Source: CAVTWH01 sp963850915
GTDB taxonomy: Bacteria > Actinomycetota > Actinomycetes > Mycobacteriales > Micromonosporaceae
NCBI GenBank assembly: GCA_963850915.1
Contig: CAWKND010000005.1
Coordinates: 496,001 to 560,000 of the forward strand
DNA length: 64,000 nucleotides
Reading direction: 5' to 3'
Part shown: positions 17,675 through 26,603 of the stretch, in pieces
How positions within the stretch are numbered: position 1 is the first letter of the stretch
Layout: every line of letters starts with the position of its first letter
The notes under the pieces: generated by a model
Databases searched by the model: none
What the model saw: only the letters and a program-made list of their open reading frames with translations
What the model was told of the DNA's origin: nothing
Position numbers and translations under genes: made by a program

Positions 17675-18747
17675 CGGTAACTTCCGGCGCCACCGCACCG
17701 CCGTCCGGGGACAGCGCACCGGGACCGGCGCGCCGGCAACGGGCGCTCGGGCCGGCCGGTGGTTGGTGGCGCGACGACGCGAGCGAGCCGGTACGCCGCA
17801 ACCTCGGCCTGGTCGGGGTACTCGCGGTGCTGTTCCTGGTCGGCGCGCTCTCCCGCTCGGACATCTTCCTGGCCGGGGATCGGCTGTGGGGCAACGAGAT
17901 CATCGTGCTGCGCCAGGCCGCGAGCATCGGCGTGGTGACCATCGGGATGACGTTCGTGATGATCAGTGGCGGGATCGACCTGTCGGTCGGTGCGCTGCTG
18001 GCGCTGGCGAGCGTCTGGTCCACCACGGTCGCCACCCAGAGCTACGGCCCCGGCGTGGTCATCTTCGCCGCGCTGGTGGTGGGTACCCTCGCCGGGCTGG
18101 TGAACGGGATCCTCATCGCGTACGGCCGGATGGTCCCGTTCATCGCCACCCTCGCCACCATGGTGGCCGCTCGGGGGCTGGCCCAGAAGATATCCGGGAA
18201 GTTGACCCAGATCGTCAAGGTCAACGACATCAACAAGATCGCCGAGTGGAAGATCCTCGGCATTCCGCTCCTCGTGGTGATCTTCGCGGTGGTCGCCACG
18301 CTCGCCTGGATCCTGTTGAACCGCACCACCTTCGGCCGGCGTACCGTCGCCATCGGCGGCAACCCGGAGGCGGCCCGGCTGGCCGGCATCAACATCCGCC
18401 GGCACACCCTGCTCATCTACGCGCTCTCCGGACTGTGCTGTGGCATCGCCGCGGTGATGGTCACCTCGCTGTCCAACGCCGGCTCCTCCGACCACGGCAA
18501 CCTGTACGAACTCCAGGCCATCGCGGCGGCCATCATCGGCGGTACCAGCCTCGCCGGCGGCCGGGGCACCATCGTCGGCTCGGTACTCGGCGTGCTCGTC
18601 TTCACCCAGATCTCGAACCTGTTCGTCATCAACAACCTGCAGCTGGAGTACCAGCTGATCGCGCAGGGCGCCATCATCGTCGGCGCCGTACTCATCCAGC
18701 AGTTCCGGGTCGCCGCACTGCGACGGCCGGCGCCACCGGGCGCCTGA
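17671..18747 (+). CDS. Sugar ABC transporter permease (RbsC type)
   Basis: A 358-residue permease with about ten hydrophobic segments after a 45-residue polar N-terminus. The segment MISGGIDLSVGALLAL is a hallmark of the CUT2 permease family, as is the GGTSLAGGRGTIVGSVLG loop near the end. It starts within the stop codon of the ATPase gene. It forms the membrane channel for the importer with the ATPase before it and the binding protein after it. Confidence 0.92.
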   Translation: MTVTSGATAPPSGDSAPGPARRQRALGPAGGWWRDDASEPVRRNLGLVGVLAVLFLVGALSRSDIFLAGDRLWGNEIIVLRQAASIGVVTIGMTFVMISGGIDLSVGALLALASVWSTTVATQSYGPGVVIFAALVVGTLAGLVNGILIAYGRMVPFIATLATMVAARGLAQKISGKLTQIVKVNDINKIAEWKILGIPLLVVIFAVVATLAWILLNRTTFGRRTVAIGGNPEAARLAGINIRRHTLLIYALSGLCCGIAAVMVTSLSNAGSSDHGNLYELQAIAAAIIGGTSLAGGRGTIVGSVLGVLVFTQISNLFVINNLQLEYQLIAQGAIIVGAVLIQQFRVAALRRPAPPGA

Positions 18748-18872
18748 CCTCTTCCTCCTCCCGCCTTTCTAGAAGAAAAGCAGCCCGCGACCGTCCATTG
18801 AGGACAGTCGTGTGGCCGACCACACCCGATAACGCCCTAGAACCACACCCCAGTTTCGACCAGGAGGTCGTG

Positions 18873-19928
18873 ATGAAAGCTCTCCCGGGTGACCTGTCCC
18901 GTCGCCGGATTCTCTTCGGCGGGGCGGCCCTCGGTGCCGGCGCGTTACTCACCGCCTGCACCTCCAACAGCGACGACAAGACCACCGACTCCGGCCAGAC
19001 CAAGGTGAACACCGGCGACAACGCGGCGGCGGGCAAGAACATCACCATCGGCTTCTCCGCCCCGGCCGCCGACCACGGCTGGATCCGGGCCATCACCGAC
19101 AACGCCAACAAGCAGGCCAAGCTGTACACCGACGTGAAGCTCACCGCGGTCGACGCCGGTAAGGACGCACCGGCCCAGGTGGCCGCGCTGCAGACGCTCA
19201 TCGCCCAGAAGCCGGACGCGATCGTGCTGCTGCCGCAGGACGGTGCCCAGTTGACCGCCGTCGGCAAGCAGGCGATGGACGCCGGTATCCCGGTCATCAA
19301 CCTGGACCGGGAGTTCTCCGACGCGGGCGCCTCCCGGCTGCTCATCAAGGGCGACAACTACGGCATGGGGGTGGCCGCCGGCATCTACATCGGTACCAAG
19401 CTCAAGGGGAAGTCCGACGCGGTGATCGCCGAGATCGCCGGAATCGACAGCCTGCCGCTGACCCAGGACCGGTCCAAGGGCTTCAAGGACGCGCTGGCCA
19501 CCTTCGGGCTGAAGGTCACCAACCGGGTCGCCGCCCAGTTCACCGCCCAGTCGGGGCAGGACGTGACGGCCAACCTGCTGCAGGCCGCGCCGAAGATCGA
19601 CGCCATCTGGAACCACGACGACGACCAGGGCGTGGGGGTACTCGCGGCCATCAAACAGGCCGGCCGCAAGGAGTTCTTCATGGTCGGCGGCGCCGGCTCG
19701 CTGGATGCGATGGAGCACATCAAGGCGGCCGACACCCCGCTGGAGTGCACGGTCACCTACCCGCCGAGCATGGCCTCCTCGGCCATCTCGCTGGCTCGGC
19801 TCATCGCCCAGGGCAAGGGCATGGCCGACCTGGTGGAGCTGCAGGTACCGAAGCAGATCGTGCTCTCCTCGGAGACGATCACGAAAGACAACGTCGACAA
19901 GTACCTGCCACTCGGGTTCAGGTCCTAA
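18873..19928 (+). CDS. Sugar ABC transporter substrate-binding lipoprotein
   Basis: A 351-residue periplasmic-binding-protein type I (Peripla_BP_4) protein. The N-terminus has a twin-arginine-like start (LSRRRILFGG) and a lipobox (LLTAC), so it is a membrane-anchored lipoprotein, probably Tat-exported. AGGAGGT lies 4 bases before the ATG. A 125-base gap to the permease, containing AT-richer sequence, may hold an extra promoter or processing site that raises the level of the binding protein. The sugar is unknown. Confidence 0.92.
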   Translation: MKALPGDLSRRRILFGGAALGAGALLTACTSNSDDKTTDSGQTKVNTGDNAAAGKNITIGFSAPAADHGWIRAITDNANKQAKLYTDVKLTAVDAGKDAPAQVAALQTLIAQKPDAIVLLPQDGAQLTAVGKQAMDAGIPVINLDREFSDAGASRLLIKGDNYGMGVAAGIYIGTKLKGKSDAVIAEIAGIDSLPLTQDRSKGFKDALATFGLKVTNRVAAQFTAQSGQDVTANLLQAAPKIDAIWNHDDDQGVGVLAAIKQAGRKEFFMVGGAGSLDAMEHIKAADTPLECTVTYPPSMASSAISLARLIAQGKGMADLVELQVPKQIVLSSETITKDNVDKYLPLGFRS

Positions 19929-19949
19929 GCACAAGGGGGTACATCACCC

Positions 19950-21170
19950 ATGTCCACAGTGGACAGTCAGGGACCGGAGCCGGCCGAGCTACGGGTCGGC
20001 ATGGTCGGGTACGCGTTCATGGGCGCCGCGCACTCCCAGGCGTGGCGTACCGTGAATCGCGTCTTCGACCTGCCGGCGCGGGCCCGGATGGTGGCGGTCG
20101 CCGGGCGCAGTGCCGGCAAGGTGGCCGCCGCCGCGCAGCGGTTGGGCTGGGCGGAGTACACCACCGACTGGCGCGAGCTGGTCGAACGGGACGACATCGA
20201 CCTGATCGACATCTGTACGCCCGGCGACAGCCACGCGGAGATCGCGCTGGCCGCGCTCGCCGCCGGCAAGCACGTGCTGTGCGAGAAGCCGATGTCCAAC
20301 ACCGTTGCGGAGGCGCGCACCATGGTCGCCGCGGCGGCCGCTGCCCGGACCCGGGGGGTACGGGCGATGTGCGGCTACAACTACCGGCGGGTACCGGCGG
20401 TGAGTCTGCTCCGCGAGCTGATCGCCGCCGGAAAGCTCGGCGAGATCCGCCACGTACGGGCGGTGTACCTGCAGGACTGGATCGTCGATCCGAACTTCCC
20501 GCTGGTGTGGCGGCTGCAGAAGGACTACGCCGGCTCCGGGGCGCTGGGTGACATCGGTGCGCACATCATCGACCTGACCCAGTTCGTCACCGGGCAACTG
20601 GTCACCGGGGTGAGCGCGTTGACCGAGACGTTCGTCAAGCAGCGCCCGCTCGCCGACGCCTCGGCCGGGCTCGCGGCAGTCGGCGACGGCCGGTTGGGTC
20701 CGTTGGGTGACGTCACCGTGGACGACGCGGCGCTGTTCCTCGGGCGGCTGTCCGGTGGTGCGGTGGCCACGTTCGAGGCGACCCGGTTCGCCACCGGCCG
20801 CAAGAACGGCTTGCGGGTGGAGGTGAACGGTTCGCTCGGCTCGGCCGTCTTCGATCTGGAGCGCCTCAACGAACTCTCCTTCTTCGACGGCACCGCGCCG
20901 GCGCGCGAGCAGGGCTTCACCCGGATCCTGGTGACCGAGCCGACCCACCCGTACCTGCTGGCCTGGTGGCCACCCGGGCACGTACTCGGCTACGAGCACT
21001 CGTTCACCCACCAGATGCGTGACCTCATCGAAGCGGTCGCCACCGGGCAGGACCCGAGCCCGTCGTTCGAGGACGCGCTGCAGGTGCAGCAGGTACTCGA
21101 CGCGGTGGAGCGCAGCGCGGCCGACAACGCGGGCTGGACCTCGACCAGCTCGCTGGTGAGCGCCGCCTGA
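19950..21170 (+). CDS. Gfo/Idh/MocA family oxidoreductase
   Basis: A 406-residue NAD(P)-dependent dehydrogenase. The Rossmann start reads MVGYAFMGAAH, the EKP motif is present as CEKPMSNT, and the substrate-side helix holds DIGAHIIDL with the conserved histidine. Relatives oxidise inositols, glucose derivatives or sugar acids. Its place between the binding protein and the TIM-barrel isomerase says that it acts on the imported sugar. The first codons (ATGTCCACAGTGGACAGT) form a perfect 15-base palindrome around an A. Start chosen at the ATG 21 bases after the previous stop. Confidence 0.9.
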   Translation: MSTVDSQGPEPAELRVGMVGYAFMGAAHSQAWRTVNRVFDLPARARMVAVAGRSAGKVAAAAQRLGWAEYTTDWRELVERDDIDLIDICTPGDSHAEIALAALAAGKHVLCEKPMSNTVAEARTMVAAAAAARTRGVRAMCGYNYRRVPAVSLLRELIAAGKLGEIRHVRAVYLQDWIVDPNFPLVWRLQKDYAGSGALGDIGAHIIDLTQFVTGQLVTGVSALTETFVKQRPLADASAGLAAVGDGRLGPLGDVTVDDAALFLGRLSGGAVATFEATRFATGRKNGLRVEVNGSLGSAVFDLERLNELSFFDGTAPAREQGFTRILVTEPTHPYLLAWWPPGHVLGYEHSFTHQMRDLIEAVATGQDPSPSFEDALQVQQVLDAVERSAADNAGWTSTSSLVSAA

Positions 21171-21171
21171 T

Positions 21172-21211
21172 CCCCGCCGCGGGCGGGCGTCGTCAGCCGC
21201 CCGCGGCGGGG
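21172..21211. other. Perfect 15-bp GC hairpin inside the sugar operon
   Basis: CCCCGCCGCGGGCGG at 21172-21186 pairs perfectly with CCGCCCGCGGCGGGG at 21197-21211 across a 10-base loop. It begins one base after the oxidoreductase stop and has no T run, so it is more likely an mRNA stabiliser or partial attenuator than a strong terminator. Confidence 0.7.
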
Positions 21212-21248
21212 GACCACCGTGGAAGACGTTGCACAGAAAGGAATTCGG

Positions 21249-22256
21249 ATGGCGCGACCGATCACCCTGTTCACCGGCCAGTGGGCCGACCTGCCCTTCG
21301 AGGAGGTCTGCCGGCTGGCCTCCGGGTGGGGCTACGACGGCCTGGAGATCGCCTGCTGGGGCGACCACTTCGAGGTCGACAAGGCGCTGCGCGACGAGTC
21401 CTATGTGGACCGAAAGCGCGAGACGCTGGCCAAGTACAACCTCAACGTGTGGGCCATCTCCAACCACCTGGTCGGCCAGGCCGTCTGCGACCACCCGATC
21501 GACCAGCGCCACCAGGGCATCCTGCCGGCCCGCATCTGGGGCGACGGGCAGCCCGAGGGGGTACGCCAGCGGGCCGCCAGCGAGATGCAGGACACCGCGC
21601 GGGCGGCGGCGAAGTTGGGGGTACGCACCGTCGTCGGCTTCACCGGCTCGTCGATCTGGCACACGCTGGCCATGTTCCCGCCGGTACCGGCCTCGATGAT
21701 CGATGCCGGGTACCAGGACTTCGCCGACCGCTGGAACCCCATCCTCGACGTGTACGACGAGGTCGGGGTGCGCTTCGCCCACGAGGTACACCCGAGCGAG
21801 ATCGCGTACGACTACTGGACCGCCAAGCGCGCACTGGACGCGATCGGGCACCGGCCGGCCTTCGGCCTCAACTGGGACCCGTCGCACTTCGTCTGGCAGG
21901 AGCTGGATCCGGTCAACTTCATCCTCGACTTCGCCGACCGGATCTACCACGTGGACTGCAAGGACGCCAAGGTGCGTACCGGTGACGGCCGGCGCGGCCG
22001 GCTCGCCTCCCACCTGCCCTGGGCCGATCTGCGCCGGGGCTGGGACTTCATCTCCACCGGCCACGGCGACGTCCCGTGGGAGGACTGTTTCCGGGCGCTG
22101 AACACGATCGGCTACGACGGCCCGATCTCCATCGAGTGGGAGGACGCCGGGATGGACCGGCTGATCGGCGCGCCCGAGGCGCTGGAGTTCGTCCGCCGCC
22201 TGGCTTTCGACCCGCCGTCAGCCGCCTTCGACGCGGCCTTCGCCAGCAAGGACTGA
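21249..22256 (+). CDS. Sugar phosphate isomerase/epimerase (TIM barrel, IolE-like)
   Basis: A 335-residue protein of the xylose-isomerase-like TIM-barrel superfamily. Metal-site segments expected for the family are visible: FAHEVHPSEIAYD, NWDPSHFVWQ, YHVDCKDAKV and ISIEWEDAGM. Members isomerise or dehydrate inosose and keto-sugars. The ATG at 21249 is preferred over one at 21219 because AAAGGA lies 8 bases upstream. As last gene of the operon it would act on the product of the Gfo/Idh enzyme. Confidence 0.9.
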   Translation: MARPITLFTGQWADLPFEEVCRLASGWGYDGLEIACWGDHFEVDKALRDESYVDRKRETLAKYNLNVWAISNHLVGQAVCDHPIDQRHQGILPARIWGDGQPEGVRQRAASEMQDTARAAAKLGVRTVVGFTGSSIWHTLAMFPPVPASMIDAGYQDFADRWNPILDVYDEVGVRFAHEVHPSEIAYDYWTAKRALDAIGHRPAFGLNWDPSHFVWQELDPVNFILDFADRIYHVDCKDAKVRTGDGRRGRLASHLPWADLRRGWDFISTGHGDVPWEDCFRALNTIGYDGPISIEWEDAGMDRLIGAPEALEFVRRLAFDPPSAAFDAAFASKD

Positions 22257-22268
22257 ATTCCCCTCCCC

Positions 22269-22309
22269 GGTGGTCCGGGCGCCCGCGTGGGGTGGGCGCC
22301 CGGACCACC
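22269..22309. terminator. Bidirectional 16-bp hairpin between convergent operons
   Basis: GGTGGTCCGGGCGCCC at 22269-22284 pairs perfectly with GGGCGCCCGGACCACC at 22294-22309 over a 9-base loop. It lies between the ends of the sugar operon and the convergent NuoF-like gene. No T run is present, as is common for actinobacterial terminators. Confidence 0.75.
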
Positions 22310-22324
22310 ACCGGGTGAGTCGGG

Positions 22325-23797
22325 TCAGCGCGGGTTCATCCGTAGCGCCAGGGCGGGGCACATGCTGACCGCCTTGCGGGCACCGGACTCCAGCCAGCTC
22401 GGGACAGGCGTGTCCGGGAAGGCCGGGAAACCGTTGCCGTCCAAGCGGATCAGCTCGGGTACCAGATGGGCGCAGAGCCCGTGCCCGGCGCAGCGGGTCC
22501 AGTCGACGGCCAGCCGGCGCCCGGCCTCTTCCGACTTAGGCAGCGGCAAGATGCCCACGGTGGGCCGCCCGCAGCCGTCGTGCAGCAGGTGGTCGGCGAT
22601 GTCGTCGGTGAACGCCTCCAGCGCCGAGACGGCGAACCCGGCGGTACCGTCGGGGTGGCTGCACGCGCCCCGGCCGCGCACGCTCGTCGCGGCCGCGCGG
22701 ATCGCGTCCGTCGCCGCGCTCCCGCCGCTGCCACCGGCGAGCGACGCCATGGTGCGGGCCAGGTCCGGCAGGCCGAGCCGGCACGGTCCGCACTGGCCGG
22801 CCGACTGCCCGGCCAGGTAGTGCAGCACCCGGGTCACCTCACCCAGCGGGCAGGTACCTTCGCCGAGCGGCATGATCATCCCGGCGCCGAGGGTACCGCC
22901 GGCCGCCGCCAGGGACGCGCGGGAGATCGTCACACCGGCCGTCGAGGACAACCACTTGCCGTGGTACCCGCCGACAAGTACCCCCGGCCCCGGCTCCGCT
23001 GCGCACAGGTCGAGTACCTCGGCCAGCGGCGTACCGAACGGCACCTCCAGCACGCTCGGCCGCAGCGCCGACCCACCGACCGTGAGCAGTACGGTCCCCG
23101 GCTCGTCGGGCGTACCCACCTCGGCGAACAGTTGCGGCCCGAGCCGGGCGGCGAGCGCGAGTTGGGCGTACGTCTCGGCGTTGGCCAGCAGCGTGGGCAG
23201 CCCGGCGACGCCCGTCTCACTGGTCCGTACCCGCTGCCCGGGTGGGATCGGGATCTCCCCGTTGATGCCGCGGACCAGCGCGCCGCCCTCGCCGGAGATG
23301 AAGCGGTGCGGCACGGTGACAACCCGCGCGGGGACCGCCATCCGGCGCTCGGCCAGCGCGGCGAGCAGTGACTGCTGGCCGATCCCGTCGTCGGCGATGC
23401 CCACCACGATCAGCTGGGCGCCGATTGCCCGGGCGGCCACCGCGGCGCCGTCCAGGATCAGGTGCGGTGCCCGGGTGAGCAGTACCTTGTCCTTCCAGCT
23501 GGGCGGCTCGCCCTCGGTGGCGTTGACCACGACCGCGGTCGGCAGCCCGCGCCGGCCGGCCGCCTCGAGCACGGCGCCCACCTTGCGGGCGAACGGGAAC
23601 CCGGCGCCGCCCCGGCCGTGCAGCCGGATGTCGCCGGCCAACTCGATCAGTTCGGTGGCCGACAGCGCCCGCAGCCCACCGTGTACCTCGTGGTGCGCGC
23701 GCAGGTCGAGCCGGCCGTACTCGGCGAAGCCGGCGGTGAGCCGGGGCTCGTCGAGGTGCCGGACGACCGGTACTCCGGCGACCGCCACTCCGGTCAC
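22325..23797 (-). CDS. NuoF-like flavoprotein with C-terminal ferredoxin domain
   Basis: A 490-residue protein. It has the NADH/FMN-binding fold of complex I subunit F (GRGGAGFPFARK at 61-72, NATEGEPPSWKD), a SLBB-like middle, the Fe-S helical region, and a C-terminal single-cluster ferredoxin (DWTRCAGHGLCAH ... MCPALAL). In the canonical ESCGxCTPCR motif the first cysteine is alanine here (QSAGQCGPCR, residues 331-340; Cys336, Cys339 and Cys379 remain). It overlaps the cytochrome-b-like gene by 4 bases. Together they look like a two-gene membrane electron-transfer unit. Electron acceptor unknown. Confidence 0.85.
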   Translation of the reverse strand: MTGVAVAGVPVVRHLDEPRLTAGFAEYGRLDLRAHHEVHGGLRALSATELIELAGDIRLHGRGGAGFPFARKVGAVLEAAGRRGLPTAVVVNATEGEPPSWKDKVLLTRAPHLILDGAAVAARAIGAQLIVVGIADDGIGQQSLLAALAERRMAVPARVVTVPHRFISGEGGALVRGINGEIPIPPGQRVRTSETGVAGLPTLLANAETYAQLALAARLGPQLFAEVGTPDEPGTVLLTVGGSALRPSVLEVPFGTPLAEVLDLCAAEPGPGVLVGGYHGKWLSSTAGVTISRASLAAAGGTLGAGMIMPLGEGTCPLGEVTRVLHYLAGQSAGQCGPCRLGLPDLARTMASLAGGSGGSAATDAIRAAATSVRGRGACSHPDGTAGFAVSALEAFTDDIADHLLHDGCGRPTVGILPLPKSEEAGRRLAVDWTRCAGHGLCAHLVPELIRLDGNGFPAFPDTPVPSWLESGARKAVSMCPALALRMNPR

Positions 23798-24774
23798 TGG
23801 CGCGCCCCGCCGCGCATGAACGCCCAGAACTCGTCGTCAGAGATGCTGGCCGGGGCGGGTACCGGCGCTGGTGCCTGGGGCCGTGCCTGCGCCGGTGCCT
23901 GGGGCCGTGCCTGCGCTGGTGGCGGCGCCGGACGGGCGGGGCGGCGGGCGGCGGGGGCGGTCGGTCGGCGGGGTGGGGGTGCGGCGTCCGGGCCGAGGGC
24001 GATGGAGGTGGCCACCTGGGGTACCGGGCTGATCTTGCCGACCGGGCGCATGGTGGCCGTGGTCTGGGTACGCGGCCCGCGCAGCCGCTGCCCGTACGCC
24101 ACGCAGCCGCGTACCGCCAGGACGAGCGCGACCGCGATCACGCACAGCAGGTAGCTCGCCGTCACCCAGCCCTTGGCCGGCCGGCCGGCGTTGAGCCCGT
24201 GCAGGAGCGCCACCGGCCAGCACACGTACGCGGCCGCGTGCAGTACCCGCCACAGCCACACCCGGCTGGTACCGGCGAAGCGACCGCGTACCACCCCGGT
24301 CACCGCCACCGCGATCATCAGGTAGCTGGCCAGCGTACCGAGGCCGACGGCGAGCGGCCGGTGCCCGGCGAGGAACGGCACCAGCACGTCGAGCAGGCTG
24401 GCGTGCCCCTCGATGATCTTCGTGGTCACGTGCAGCGCGAGGAACGCCAGGGCGGCCATGGCCAGCGCCCGGTGCGCCCCCTGCGCCAGCACCCGGTGCC
24501 GGACCAGGAGTACCACCCGGTCGGTGGCGGCCAGCCCGACCATCACGGTCAGCGAGAGCGCGACCAGGCTGAACACGCCGCAGTAGAACTCCAGGAAGTG
24601 GAAGACCAGGTGGGCCAGCGCACCGCCCGGTCCGGTCGCGGCGAAGCCGGCCGCGGCTACGGTAGCGAGCAGGGCGCCACCGGCGAGCAGGGCGGTACGT
24701 CGGGGTTCGGCCGCGCGGTGCACCGGCGCGGTACTGGGTCGGACGGGGTACTGGCTTCTTTTAACAGTCGTCAT
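23794..24774 (-). CDS. Cytochrome-b-like / ferric reductase-like membrane protein
   Basis: A 326-residue protein with about six to seven membrane segments between residues 35 and 235 and a Pro/Ala/Arg-rich, probably disordered cytoplasmic tail. Histidines within the membrane region (AHLVFHFLEF, GAHRALAMAA, LALHVTTKI, VLHAAAYVC, ALLHGL) are candidate heme ligands, as in ferric-reductase-like proteins. The ATG at 24774 has GAGGGG just upstream. It is translationally coupled to the NuoF-like gene and would carry electrons from its flavin across the membrane or take them in the reverse direction. Confidence 0.8.
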   Translation of the reverse strand: MTTVKRSQYPVRPSTAPVHRAAEPRRTALLAGGALLATVAAAGFAATGPGGALAHLVFHFLEFYCGVFSLVALSLTVMVGLAATDRVVLLVRHRVLAQGAHRALAMAALAFLALHVTTKIIEGHASLLDVLVPFLAGHRPLAVGLGTLASYLMIAVAVTGVVRGRFAGTSRVWLWRVLHAAAYVCWPVALLHGLNAGRPAKGWVTASYLLCVIAVALVLAVRGCVAYGQRLRGPRTQTTATMRPVGKISPVPQVATSIALGPDAAPPPRRPTAPAARRPARPAPPPAQARPQAPAQARPQAPAPVPAPASISDDEFWAFMRGGARQ

Positions 24775-25064
24775 AGCCCCTCGTCGGCGGTCATGGATGC
24801 CGGGCGGGCGCCGGCGCGTCCGGGCCGCCTCCGCCGGTCGGGGGCCACGCCGGTCGCTCCCCGTCCCACGGTGCGCCAAGCCATCGATCCATTACGATAT
24901 TTCGTACCACCTCACCGGGTGATCTGTCACGACTGGTAACAGGATGGTTTGCGAATCCGCCGCAAGTTGGCGCATTTCCTCACCACAAGCTGTCCCGTCG
25001 TCACCGAGCGTCTCTGCCGACGCCCCGGCTCCGCGTGTGCAGCCACATAGGGAAAGGTGGCACC

Positions 25065-26000
25065 GTGACCATCCGATCGCGGCCGGGACACGGCAGCCCC
25101 GACCCGAGCCTGGGCGCGATCATGAGCCAGCGCCGCCGGCTGACCGATATCGCCTACCGGCTCCTCGGCTCCCTGGCCGATGCTGAGGACGCGGTACAGG
25201 AGACCTATGCGCGCTGGTACGCCATGTCTGCGCAGCAGCGGGAGGCCATCGAGGTCCCCGGCGCCTGGCTGACGACGGTTGCCAGCCGCATCTGCCTCGA
25301 CCTGCTCGGCTCGGCGCGCGCACGGCGGGTGCGCTACGTGGGCGAGTGGCTCCCCGAGCCGCTGCCCGACCGCGGGGAGTGGGCTGTCGATCCCGCCGAC
25401 CGGGTGACCGTTGACGAGTCGGTGACGATGGCTTTTCTCGTCGTACTCGAATCGATGACCCCGGCCGGTCGCGTCGCCTTCATCCTGCACGACGTCTTCG
25501 GCTACTCCTTCGCCGAAATCGGCGAGATCACCGGCCGTACCGCGGCCGCGTGCCGGCAGCTGGCCGCCGCAGCCCGCCGCAGTGTCCAGGCGGCACAGGC
25601 AGCCGCGGCCCCGGCAGCCGAGCACGCCCGTATCGTCAGGGACTTCAAGCAGGCGTGGGAAGCCAAGGACATCGGTGCGCTCATCGGCCTGCTCGACCCG
25701 GCCGCCACGGCGATCGCCGACGGCGGGGGCCTGGCCAACGCCGTGCTCCGCCCGGTCGAGGGCAGCGAGCAGATCATGCGCTACGCCCTCGGTATCGCCG
25801 GCCTGGCACCCAACCTGACGCTGCTCGAGTGCGCGGTCAACGGCCAGCCCGGTCTGGTCGCCCAGAAGGACGGCGTCACCACGGCGGTGATCGCTTTCCA
25901 CATCGCGGGCGACCGGATCCAGCGCGTCTGGGCGGTACGCAACCCCGACAAACTCCGCCGCTGGGCGGCAGCCAGCCGGGGTCACCAGGGGCCGTGGTAG
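25065..26000 (+). CDS. ECF41-type RNA polymerase sigma factor (SigJ-like)
   Basis: A 311-residue sigma factor. Sigma-2 (RRLTDIAYRLLGSLADAEDAVQ) and sigma-4 (VFGYSFAEIGEITGRTAAACRQ) regions are followed by a SnoaL/NTF2-like C-terminal domain (residues about 185-300), the hallmark of the ECF41 group, in which this extension replaces a separate anti-sigma factor. The GTG at 25065 follows AAAGGTGG. ECF41 genes usually sit beside a DoxX, carboxymuconolactone decarboxylase or oxidoreductase gene that they control; here it is the convergent DoxX-like gene. The gene contains no GGTACC word, unlike most neighbours. Confidence 0.92.
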   Translation: MTIRSRPGHGSPDPSLGAIMSQRRRLTDIAYRLLGSLADAEDAVQETYARWYAMSAQQREAIEVPGAWLTTVASRICLDLLGSARARRVRYVGEWLPEPLPDRGEWAVDPADRVTVDESVTMAFLVVLESMTPAGRVAFILHDVFGYSFAEIGEITGRTAAACRQLAAAARRSVQAAQAAAAPAAEHARIVRDFKQAWEAKDIGALIGLLDPAATAIADGGGLANAVLRPVEGSEQIMRYALGIAGLAPNLTLLECAVNGQPGLVAQKDGVTTAVIAFHIAGDRIQRVWAVRNPDKLRRWAAASRGHQGPW

Positions 26001-26338
26001 TCCAGGTTCAGGACCAGTGCGGCCACCGCGACGGCGAGGAAGACCACCGCTGCTATGTACTGGCGGGAACCCACCCGCAGGTGGGCGCCGATCGCGCCGA
26101 GGAAGTACAGCACCAGGCCGGTGGCGGCGAGCGTGCCCAGCAGCGGTACGGCGAACCCGGCCAGCACCCCCAGCGAGCCCGCCGCCAGCAGGATGCCCAA
26201 GATCGGCAGCCAGGACCGGGGTACCCCCTTCATGTCCGCCTGGGCCTTGGGGAAGTCGTGGCCGATCAGGTAGGTGACGGCGGCGATGCCGTTGATGACC
26301 GCGGCGAGGATGGTGATCGTGACATAGGCGGCGAACAT
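25982..26338 (-). CDS. DoxX-like membrane protein
   Basis: A 118-residue protein with four hydrophobic segments, of the DoxX-like type linked to ECF41 sigma factors. The role of these proteins is poorly defined (redox or thiol stress in characterised DoxX relatives). It converges on the sigma gene with a 19-base overlap, and both proteins end in the same tripeptide GPW because the overlap is close to a palindrome. A promoter-like TTGACA-17-TTTACA lies about 240 bases upstream. Confidence 0.8.
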   Translation of the reverse strand: MFAAYVTITILAAVINGIAAVTYLIGHDFPKAQADMKGVPRSWLPILGILLAAGSLGVLAGFAVPLLGTLAATGLVLYFLGAIGAHLRVGSRQYIAAVVFLAVAVAALVLNLDYHGPW

Positions 26339-26557
26339 GGACTCTCCAGTCTGTGGGCGGTGCTGGGGTGTTCGCTGTCCTGACGACGGAGCCGGGCCGG
26401 GTGTGAGGTGCTGTGGCTCGGGTCACATGAAGGTCATCTCGCCGGAAACCGCGCCGCTTGCGATCCGGCGCGCGTCGGGCCTTGCGCGATCGACTCCGGC
26501 CGATCCAGCCGCATCCCGCCGGCCACCACTGGCCCCAGCAGCCCCGGCAGTGCCGAG

Positions 26558-26603
26558 CAAGTGATTCCGTTGCATTGATGTAAAAGAGCCACGGAATCAC
26601 TTG
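26558..26603. repeat. Perfect 13-bp inverted repeat, 20-base AT-rich spacer
   Basis: CAAGTGATTCCGT at 26558-26570 and ACGGAATCACTTG at 26591-26603 are perfect inverse complements around TGCATTGATGTAAAAGAGCC. The arms overlap a minus-strand promoter-like sequence. It could be a regulator's operator with two half-sites or a transcript hairpin. Confidence 0.8.

Noticed and set aside
24775..25064. ECF41-type promoter (TGTCACA with CGTC) before the sigma gene or the DoxX-like gene
   Set aside because: TGTCAC occurs at about 24926 and GTGACA at about 26620, but neither has CGTC at the right distance.
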